From positions 1 through 5,085 of the forward strand of contig JAEUQE010000383.1 in NCBI GenBank assembly GCA_016789785.1: a DNA stretch of 5,085 bases, in the 5' to 3' direction. Each line of letters starts with the position of its first letter. Positions within the stretch are counted from its first letter, which is position 1. The notes beneath the pieces were generated by a model. That model saw nothing but the letters and a program-made list of their open reading frames with translations, was not told where the DNA came from and made no database searches. The DNA comes from Bryobacterales bacterium. GTDB lineage: Bacteria > Acidobacteriota > Terriglobia > Bryobacterales > Bryobacteraceae. Made by a program: the position numbers and the translations under genes. Of this stretch, positions 1 through 4,759 are shown one piece after another.

Positions 1-660
1 GAGAAGTCGCGGCTGGCGTGGCTCGTGTGGAAGCGCGGACTTCGCGATTCGGGCGGGCACAACAATTGGACCGACGGGTTGGACGCGCCTCCGGGTAAGC
101 CGACGGCGGAACTGAAGCGCATGTTCCCGGAGGCCTCCGAGGAGTTGCTCGCCTACGCGCTCGACCGGGCGATGCATCCGCCGACGGGTACGATCAACTG
201 CCTCGCGTTGAATACGAAGGGCGAGATTTCGGGTGTGACCACGACCAGCGGTCTGGCTTGGAAGATCCCGGGGCGCGTCGGCGACTCTCCGATCATCGGC
301 GCTGGTCTCTATGTGGATCAGGACGTCGGCGCCGCGGGATCGACGGGCCGCGGTGAGGAGAACATTCGCGTCTCGGGAGCGCACACCATTGTCGAGAACA
401 TGCGGCATGGAATGGCGCCGAAAGAAGCCTGCATCGACGCGTTGAAACGCATCTCGCGCAACTACGGCGACGATTTGAACCGGCTGCGGAAGTTCGATAT
501 CAACTTCTACGCGCTGCGCAAGGACGGCACGTATGCGGGTGCGTCCTTGTGGAGTGGCGGCGTGCGGCGCGGCGCGGTGACCCCGCGTCAGTTCTCCGTG
601 AACGACGGCGACAAGAGCCGCTTGGAGAATTGCGCGTTCCTCTACGAGCGCAAGCCGTGA
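1..660 (+). CDS. Glycosylasparaginase-family N-terminal-nucleophile hydrolase, C-terminal part (5' end outside window)
   Basis: The reading frame is open from base 1 to a TGA at 658-660 (219 residues seen), so the true start lies upstream; a GTG at 25 is not a credible start. The family hydrolyses the GlcNAc-asparagine bond of glycopeptides or related beta-aspartyl amides. It is made as a precursor that cuts itself to expose a threonine nucleophile. That residue is Thr64 of this fragment (codon 190-192) in PTGTINC. An ungapped match to the human enzyme, from memory, places its other active-site residues at Thr82, Arg92 and Asp95 (in GRVGDSP) and Thr115-Gly116 (in STGRG). The visible part thus covers the end of the alpha chain and the whole beta chain. 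The residue before the nucleophile is Gly instead of the usual Asp, as in plant-type isoaspartyl asparaginases, so substrate preference is uncertain. Family assignment is firm. Cellular location cannot be told because the N-terminus is missing. Confidence 0.9.
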   Translation, partial: EKSRLAWLVWKRGLRDSGGHNNWTDGLDAPPGKPTAELKRMFPEASEELLAYALDRAMHPPTGTINCLALNTKGEISGVTTTSGLAWKIPGRVGDSPIIGAGLYVDQDVGAAGSTGRGEENIRVSGAHTIVENMRHGMAPKEACIDALKRISRNYGDDLNRLRKFDINFYALRKDGTYAGASLWSGGVRRGAVTPRQFSVNDGDKSRLENCAFLYERKP

Positions 661-674
661 TTTCACCGGCATCG

Positions 675-694
675 GCGGACCACCGCGGGTCCGC
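675..694 (+). terminator. GC-rich hairpin just after the first gene, possible terminator
   Basis: The arms GCGGACC (675-681) and GGTCCGC (688-694) pair perfectly over 7 bp around a 6-base loop, starting 14 bases after the stop codon. The position suits transcription termination or 3'-end protection of the hydrolase mRNA. No T-tract follows (GCTTGTGGG), so it is not a textbook intrinsic terminator. Confidence 0.4.
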
Positions 695-732
695 GCTTGT
701 GGGTCGATCCTGCTTACCTCTGCCCACTTCAT

Positions 733-781
733 GGTGGCGCTAGGCTTTAGCCTGCCGCGCTGAGACTCGTCTCAGGGCAGG
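733..781 (+). repeat. REP-like two-hairpin repeat, copy 1
   Basis: This intergenic element has two consecutive hairpins. The first is AGGCT-TT-AGCCT (742-753). The second is CTGAGAC-TC-GTCTCAG (760-775), strengthened by outer arms CCTGCC (751-756) and GGCAGG (776-781) with a 3-base bulge on one side. Because the outer arm shares bases with the first hairpin, the two folds may compete. The leading GGTGGCGC and the GCCGC linker recur in copy 2 at 936-981 in opposite orientation. The layout resembles bacterial REP sequences. That it is a genome-wide repeat is inferred from the internal pair only. Confidence 0.6.
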
Positions 782-831
782 GCGAGGTGACCGAAAATGC
801 GCGATCGCCGAGGTCCTACGAGCCTACCGCC

Positions 832-948
832 GTCGATCACAACCTGGTGAAGGCGGCCTTGGCGAGCCGGGCGGAAGAGTACCGGTGGTCGAGCGCTGAT
901 GATCCACCAGAAGCGATTCGCCGGCCCCGACCACGGGCCTCGACATGA
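832..948 (+). pseudogene. Fragment of a REP-associated (Y1/IS200-like) transposase, C-terminal signature
   Basis: Reading from 832, the frame gives VDHNLVKAALASRAEEYRW followed by SSADD, ending at a TGA at 946-948. This closely follows the C-terminal signature of RAYT proteins, roughly H-x-NPV-(R/K)-AGLV-x-x-PE-(D/E)-Y-x-WSS. Gly-to-Ala and Pro-to-Leu changes suggest decay. The frame stays open upstream, but residues before about 832 do not look like transposase, and no HxH motif or catalytic tyrosine is seen. The stop falls in the loop of the downstream hairpin. The match is short (about 22 residues), and the assignment relies on recognising the pattern. Confidence 0.55.
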
Positions 949-981
949 TTGTCGAGGCGGCAGACTGAAGTCTGCGCTACC
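936..981 (-). repeat. REP-like two-hairpin repeat, copy 2, inverted relative to copy 1
   Basis: Read on the minus strand from 981, the element begins GGTAGCGC, then hairpin AGACT-TC-AGTCT, linker GCCG, then a second hairpin. On the plus strand these are GCAGACT-GA-AGTCTGC (960-975) and GCCTCGACA-TGAT-TGTCGAGGC (937-958, a 9-bp stem). Compared with copy 1, the first stem differs by a G-C to A-T change on both arms, so pairing is kept. The second hairpin differs in sequence but keeps its position and form. Confidence 0.6.
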
Positions 982-1067
982 GTCGCCGGCACTGATGATC
1001 GCGTCCTGCATCCTTCCAGGCGTCAACAGGCCCATCCATCCCAGGGCAAACGCCGCTGATAGACTGT

Positions 1068-1073
1068 AAGGGA
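1068..1073 (+). promoter_or_regulatory. Weak ribosome binding site of the dehydrogenase operon
   Basis: AAGGGA at 1068-1073 precedes the ATG at 1075 at unusually short spacing. It is still the only purine-rich stretch close to this start. A TAGACT at 1060-1065 could serve as a -10 box with a very short leader, but there is no matching -35 near 1037-1042, so the operon promoter is not located with confidence. Confidence 0.3.
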
Positions 1074-1074
1074 A

Positions 1075-2106
1075 ATGAAAGCACTTCTCTTAAAGCAGTA
1101 CATGGAGTTGGAGTACACCGACGTTCCCGCGCCGCAAATCGGGCCGGAAGAGGTCTTGGTCCGGGTGCGTGCGGTCGGAATCTGTGGCAGCGATGTGCAC
1201 GGGCTCGACGGCAGCACCGGACGTCGCATTCCGCCACTGGTGATGGGCCACGAAGCAGCCGGAGTGATCTCCGAGGTTGGCTCCGCGGTCACGGAATGGA
1301 AGCCAGGCGATCGTGTCACTTTCGATTCCACCGTGTCGTGCGGCAAGTGCCACTTCTGCCGCGCCGGTAAGGTCAACCTTTGCGAGAACCGTCAGGTGCT
1401 CGGCGTGTCCTGTGGCGACTATCGCCGCAACGGCGCCTTCGCCGAGTATGTCGCGGTCCCTCAGAACATTCTCTACCGCTTGCCCGATGCGCTGTCGTTC
1501 GAGCACGCGGCTCTGATCGAAGCCGTCTCCATCGCGGTGCACGCCGTGAATCTGACGCCGATCACGCTGGGCGATTCCGCCGTGGTGATCGGCAGCGGCA
1601 TGATCGGCCTGCTCACGATTCAAGCGGCACGCGTGGCGGGATGCAGCCAGGTGTTTGCTGTCGACCTCGACGACAACAAGTTGGCTCTCGCAAAGCAGAT
1701 GGGCGCGGACGAAGTATTCAACGCCAGGAATGCCGACGTGGTGAAGGAAATCCAGGCGCGTACGAACGGCCGTGGGGCCGACGTCGCGCTCGAGGCCGTA
1801 GGCGCCACTGACCCGATTCGTACAGCGATTCAAGCCGTGCGCAAGGGCGGTACGGTCACGCTGATCGGCAACATTACCCCGAAGATCGAACTCCCGTTGC
1901 AGCAGGTGGTGACGCGAGAGATCCGGCTGCAAGGCACCTGCGGGTCGGCTGGCGAGTATCCGGCATGCATTGACCTGCTGGTGAAAGGCATGATCAAAGT
2001 GGATCCGATCATCAGCGCCAAGGTGCCGCTGGAAGAAGGCGCAAGCTGGTTCAACCGCCTTTACAAACACGAAGCGAATCTCATGAAAGTGATCCTGCAG
2101 CCCTAA
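1075..2106 (+). CDS. Zinc-dependent medium-chain dehydrogenase, polyol/sugar type
   Basis: This 343-residue protein has normal length for the sorbitol / galactitol-1-phosphate / threonine dehydrogenase branch of the medium-chain dehydrogenases. These enzymes oxidise a secondary alcohol of a polyol, sugar or amino acid with NAD+ in the cytoplasm. Catalytic zinc ligands are Cys37 (GICGSD), His59-Glu60 (MGHE) and Glu149 (LIEAVS). The structural zinc site is complete: Cys89, Cys92, Cys95 and Cys103. The Rossmann turn is GSGMIG (173-178), and Asp197 at the end of the next strand suggests NAD+ over NADP+. The ATG at 1075 gives the usual MKALLL opening. It is the first gene of a three-gene operon, and its stop is one base from the next ATG. 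The exact substrate cannot be read from sequence; the neighbouring SDR and sulfatase favour a sugar or polyol. Confidence 0.93.
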   Translation: MKALLLKQYMELEYTDVPAPQIGPEEVLVRVRAVGICGSDVHGLDGSTGRRIPPLVMGHEAAGVISEVGSAVTEWKPGDRVTFDSTVSCGKCHFCRAGKVNLCENRQVLGVSCGDYRRNGAFAEYVAVPQNILYRLPDALSFEHAALIEAVSIAVHAVNLTPITLGDSAVVIGSGMIGLLTIQAARVAGCSQVFAVDLDDNKLALAKQMGADEVFNARNADVVKEIQARTNGRGADVALEAVGATDPIRTAIQAVRKGGTVTLIGNITPKIELPLQQVVTREIRLQGTCGSAGEYPACIDLLVKGMIKVDPIISAKVPLEEGASWFNRLYKHEANLMKVILQP

Positions 2107-2107
2107 C

Positions 2108-2899
2108 ATGCCGACCCCATTCTTCGACCTCACCGGCCGCGTCGCCATTGTCACCGGAGCAAGCCGCGGTCTTGGTCAATACTTCGGGCGTGCGCTCGCC
2201 AGGTCGGGCGCGGATCTGATCATCACCAGCCGCACGCTGGAATCGTTGAGGCCGTTTCAGGCTGAGATTGAGGCACTGGGCCGCCGTGCCGTGCCACTCG
2301 AACTGGATGTGCGCGATCACGCCAGCATTCAGAAGATGGCCGACGCCGCCGAAGCCGCCTATGGCAAGATCGACATTCTGATCAACAACGCCGGCTGCAA
2401 CGTTCGCAAGCCCTTCTTCGACATCACGTGGGACGAATACAATCTGGTGCTCGATACGAATCTGCGCGGCACGTTCTTCGTGGCGCAGGCGATTGCGAAG
2501 AAGATGGCGCCGAAAGGATATGGTCGGATCGTCAACATCGGCTCAGTCACCAGCGTGTTCGGCTATGCGGGGCTTGCGCCATACTGTTCCAGCCGGGGCG
2601 GCGTGAAGCAACTCACCATGAGCCTTGCCGACGAACTCGGGCCTCATGGAATCACCGTGAATTGCCTCGCCCCTGGCTGGTTCCGCACCGAACAAAACAA
2701 GGTGCTGTACGAGAACAAGGAGTGGCTGGAGTACATCTGCGACCGTATCCCGGTGAAGCGCCCCGGCCAGCCGAATGATCTCGATGGCGCGGTGGTGTTC
2801 CTTGCATCGGAAGAAAGCCGCTACGTCACGGGCCAGACACTGCTCATCGACGGTGGAATCTCCACCGGCGCAACCAAAGCCACTGTTGCCAAGAAGTAG
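2108..2899 (+). CDS. Short-chain dehydrogenase/reductase (SDR), gluconate-5-dehydrogenase-like, with Arg for the catalytic Lys
   Basis: This is a 263-residue classical SDR of normal length. The cofactor loop TGASRGLG is at 16-23, and Arg42 after the second strand hints at NADP(H). Also present are Asp68, NNAG (93-96), the tetrad Asn118, Ser146 and Tyr159. The active-site motif YxxxK reads Y-C-S-S-R, so the catalytic lysine is Arg163 (codon CGG, 2594-2596). The lysine normally lowers the tyrosine pKa and holds the nicotinamide ribose, so activity may be reduced or altered. The PG motif (189-190) and C-terminal IDGG (247-250) are intact. The protein most resembles sugar-acid SDRs such as gluconate 5-dehydrogenase or KduD-like enzymes, but substrate is open. 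It starts one base after the dehydrogenase stop with no clear ribosome site, so translational coupling is likely. Confidence 0.92.
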   Translation: MPTPFFDLTGRVAIVTGASRGLGQYFGRALARSGADLIITSRTLESLRPFQAEIEALGRRAVPLELDVRDHASIQKMADAAEAAYGKIDILINNAGCNVRKPFFDITWDEYNLVLDTNLRGTFFVAQAIAKKMAPKGYGRIVNIGSVTSVFGYAGLAPYCSSRGGVKQLTMSLADELGPHGITVNCLAPGWFRTEQNKVLYENKEWLEYICDRIPVKRPGQPNDLDGAVVFLASEESRYVTGQTLLIDGGISTGATKATVAKK

Positions 2900-2906
2900 G
2901 TAGCCA

Positions 2907-4319
2907 ATGCTGACACGAAGGGCCGCACTCGGATCGATGCTGGCGGCAGGCGCCTCGGGTGCGTCTGCGTTTCAAGAAAAGCGCAAGCCGAACTTCATCG
3001 TGATCCTCGCCGATGATCTCGGCTATGGGGACATCGGATGCTACGGCTCGCCTGACGTTCCAACGCCACACATCGATTCCATCGCACGGAACGGAATCCG
3101 CTTCACCGATGGCTATGTGTCGGCGGCGGTGTGCAGCCCTTCGCGCGCAGCCTTGCTCACGGGCCGGTATCAGCACCGATTCGGGCACGAATTCAACTCG
3201 GGTCCCGTGGAGCGCGAGGCGCAGATCAACTTCGGGCTGCCGAAGTCGGAAAAGATTCTTCCGTCCTACTTGAAGGAAGCCGGCTACGTGAGCGGCATGT
3301 TTGGGAAGTGGCACCTGGGGGCGCGGCCTGGCTATCACCCCAATGAGAGAGGCTTTGATGAGTTCGTGGGATTCCTGCCCGGAGCGGATGACTTCGTCAC
3401 GGAACGTACGCCGGATGCCCACGCCACCGCGGCGGACGGAGCGGCCGGGCGCATTCCATCGAAACGGTCGGCGCCGCTTCTGCGCGGGCAACAGGAGATC
3501 AGTGACGATCGCTACCTCACGGAAATCCTCGGGGATGAAGCGGAGAAGTTCATCGACGGTCACAAGGCGGATCCGTTCTTTCTGTATCTGCCGTTCAACG
3601 CCGTCCACACCCCTCTGCAGGCGACCACGAAGTATCTGCGGCGTTTCGATTCCATCAAGAACGAAAAACATCGCATGCTCGCCGCGATGACTGCAGCCAT
3701 GGATGACGCCGTCGGCCGGTTGCTGGCGAAGCTCAAAGAAACGAAACTCGACCAGGATACGATGGTCGTCTTTCTCAGCGATAATGGCTGCCCGATGATG
3801 ACCGGCGCGGGCTCAAACGGTACCTTCAGCGGCGAAAAGGTAAGTTACTACGAGGGCGGAATTCGAGTCCCATTTCTGATGCAGTGGCCGGGCCGCTTAC
3901 CTTCCGGGCAGATTTACAAGCATCCGGTCGTTTCTCGCGACCTCCTCCCCACCTTGCTTGCCGCGGCAGGCATGCAACTGACCGAGAACATCGAGTTCGA
4001 TGGCATCAATCTGCTTCCCTACCTGACGGGCAGGAACCGTTCCGCGCCGCACGAGATTCTGTTCTGGCGATGCGGCAACGCTCGTGTGGTGCGCAAGGGC
4101 CAGTGGAAGTTGATCGAGTTCGGCGACCAGTTCACCCGGCTGTACAACCTCGCCGCCGATCCTGCGGAAAAGACCGACTTGTCACCAGAGAGGGTCTCCC
4201 TTGTGAACGAGTTACGGGCTTCCTGGAAGAACTGGAGCAGCCAGATGGCCCCGCCCGCTTGGCCCCCGAGATTCCGCGAGGTGACCGTCCACGGCCAAAC
4301 CCTGAACTGGGAACTCTGA
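2907..4319 (+). CDS. Exported arylsulfatase-family sulfatase (type I, Cys-type)
   Basis: This 470-residue sulfatase hydrolyses a sulfate ester. The active-site signature CSPSRAALLTGR begins at Cys76 (codon 3132-3134), which must be oxidised to formylglycine by a maturase not in this window. Metal and sulfate ligands are visible: Asp36-Asp37 (LADDLGYGD), Arg80, Lys134 and His136 (GKWHLG), His234 (VHTPL), Asp292-Asn293 (SDNG) and Lys311 before EGGIRVPF. The C-terminal subdomain ends with RKGQWKLIEF and LYNLAADPAEKTDL, typical of the family. The N-terminus TRRAALG, a short hydrophobic stretch and ASA-FQ look like a Tat signal cut near residue 21. The ATG lies 7 bases after the SDR stop, with AGGTAG just upstream as a modest ribosome site. 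It resembles N-acetylgalactosamine-6-sulfatase and arylsulfatase A-like enzymes; its glycan substrate is not identifiable. Confidence 0.95.
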   Translation: MLTRRAALGSMLAAGASGASAFQEKRKPNFIVILADDLGYGDIGCYGSPDVPTPHIDSIARNGIRFTDGYVSAAVCSPSRAALLTGRYQHRFGHEFNSGPVEREAQINFGLPKSEKILPSYLKEAGYVSGMFGKWHLGARPGYHPNERGFDEFVGFLPGADDFVTERTPDAHATAADGAAGRIPSKRSAPLLRGQQEISDDRYLTEILGDEAEKFIDGHKADPFFLYLPFNAVHTPLQATTKYLRRFDSIKNEKHRMLAAMTAAMDDAVGRLLAKLKETKLDQDTMVVFLSDNGCPMMTGAGSNGTFSGEKVSYYEGGIRVPFLMQWPGRLPSGQIYKHPVVSRDLLPTLLAAAGMQLTENIEFDGINLLPYLTGRNRSAPHEILFWRCGNARVVRKGQWKLIEFGDQFTRLYNLAADPAEKTDLSPERVSLVNELRASWKNWSSQMAPPAWPPRFREVTVHGQTLNWEL

Positions 4320-4322
4320 ACT

Positions 4323-4363
4323 TTCCGCGTTTATTGGACAAATCCGTCAAGGTTCACGCGGAA
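4323..4363 (+). repeat. Inverted repeat just after the sulfatase stop
   Basis: TTCCGCGT (4323-4330) and ACGCGGAA (4356-4363) are perfect 8-bp inverted arms separated by 25 bases. A small nested pairing GGA-CAAA-TCC (4336-4345) lies inside. Starting 3 bases past the stop, it could shield the operon mRNA's 3' end. No T-tract follows, so it is not an obvious terminator, and an arm of 8 bp with a long loop could be chance. Confidence 0.3.
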
Positions 4364-4414
4364 GAATGGCGAGCATCTTGATCGCCTTTCAGTCAATGCC
4401 TCATTTGTAAAAAG

Positions 4415-4445
4415 TTGCCACCCACTGTAAAGTGGGTTCTGTTAT
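4415..4445 (+). promoter_or_regulatory. Weak promoter-like pair with a palindrome in the spacer
   Basis: TTGCCA (4415-4420) matches five of six bases of a -35 box. TGTTAT (4440-4445) matches four of six of a -10 box. The spacer is 19 bases, longer than ideal, and contains nearly all of the palindrome ACCCACT-N4-AGTGGGT. If it is a promoter for the receptor gene, that palindrome would be placed as an operator. The alternative reading as a terminator is about as good. Confidence 0.2.
4420..4445 (+). terminator. Candidate intrinsic terminator of the dehydrogenase-sulfatase operon
   Basis: ACCCACT (4420-4426) and AGTGGGT (4431-4437) form a perfect 7-bp stem around the tetraloop GTAA, followed by the T-rich TCTGTTATT. 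It lies about 100 bases after the sulfatase stop and before the receptor gene. The T-tract is interrupted, so strength is doubtful. The same palindrome could be an operator. Confidence 0.42.
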
Positions 4446-4693
4446 TCCGTTACATTCCGGTGCTGGCGGCCTTAACTCATGTTACAGTTACGGGCAAGAC
4501 AGGAATGGCGAGCGCGCTCGTGAAAGCGCGACAGCTTTGAGGGTTTTGGTAATGGGTTGGGTGTCGTTTGTGAGGGGTGAATTCGCGCTCTTCAACCGCT
4601 GCCCGTTTTCGCTCTTGGTCTTTGGATTCTTAACAGTTGGCCTCGCGGCTTGCCATGCGTTTCGCTCGGGATTCTAACGCTGAGTCTCCGGGA

Positions 4694-4734
4694 CTGGCAG
4701 CCGGCGCTTGAAGCACCGGCAGGCCTCGATCGAG
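4694..4734 (+). repeat. Third two-hairpin REP-like repeat, upstream of the receptor gene
   Basis: The first hairpin has arms GCCGG-C-GCT and AGC-A-CCGGC (4700-4720), one C/A mismatch and a 3-base loop. After AGGC comes the perfect palindrome CTCGATCGAG (4725-4734). The order of two adjacent hairpins with a GC-rich linker copies the layout at 733-781 and 936-981, and CTCGA occurs in the second hairpin of copy 2 as well. Primary sequence is otherwise different, so it may be another repeat class. It ends 9 bases before the ribosome binding site and may influence translation. Confidence 0.4.
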
Positions 4735-4743
4735 TTACCTACT

Positions 4744-4750
4744 GGAAGGA
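4744..4750 (+). promoter_or_regulatory. Ribosome binding site that fixes the receptor start
   Basis: GGAAGGA at 4744-4750 stands 9 bases before the ATG at 4760. It is the strongest Shine-Dalgarno-like sequence near any start in the window. It supports this start even though it leaves an unusually long N-terminal region before the main signal peptide. Confidence 0.6.
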
Positions 4751-4759
4751 AGCAAGACC

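Larger units (their letters stand above)
733..981. mobile_element. Decayed REP/RAYT unit (inverted repeats around a transposase fragment)
   Basis: Two related two-hairpin repeats face each other at 733-781 and 936-981, and a fragment of a REP-associated tyrosine transposase (RAYT) lies between them. This arrangement is typical of RAYT genes, whose enzymes act on the flanking REP hairpins. The catalytic HxH motif and tyrosine are absent from the roughly 150 bases between the repeats, so the unit cannot mobilise itself. It is best read as an internally deleted relic, or a non-autonomous element carried by a related transposase elsewhere in the genome. Confidence 0.45.
4320..4759. other. Gene-free intergenic region between sulfatase and receptor gene
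   Basis: I see no credible gene in these 440 bases; the open frame 4432-4677 has no ribosome site and no family resemblance. In order, the region holds an 8-bp inverted repeat (4323-4363), a terminator-like or operator-like hairpin (4420-4437), two GTTACA words (4449-4454, 4481-4486), a 12-bp perfect palindrome CGAGCGCGCTCG (4509-4520), a two-hairpin repeat (4694-4734) and the receptor's ribosome binding site (4744-4750). The 11-mer GAATGGCGAGC occurs twice (4364-4374, 4503-4513). The receptor's promoter should lie here, probably in the less GC-rich part near 4378-4490. Confidence 0.6.

Noticed and set aside
772..1237. Minus-strand frames across the gap before the dehydrogenase
   Set aside because: They run through the REP-like hairpins and antisense to the transposase remnant, with no ribosome site or family resemblance.
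1090..2154. A 354-codon open frame on the minus strand opposite the zinc dehydrogenase
   Set aside because: It lies opposite a gene with complete zinc and NAD motifs. Its translation resembles no family and is explained by third-position GC bias.
2844..3671. A 275-codon minus-strand open frame opposite the sulfatase
   Set aside because: It overlaps the sulfatase active-site region in antisense, shows no domain, and has the composition of a shadow frame.
4432..4677. An 81-codon plus-strand frame with a hydrophobic C-terminal half (LLVFGFLTVGLAA)
   Set aside because: The GTG start lies inside a hairpin with no ribosome site, the first half looks random, and one hydrophobic run is not enough to claim a small membrane protein.
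4694..4712. TGGCAG...CTTGA resembling a sigma-54 promoter
   Set aside because: The spacing between the GG and the TTG element is two bases too long for the -24/-12 pattern, and the bases belong to a hairpin repeat.
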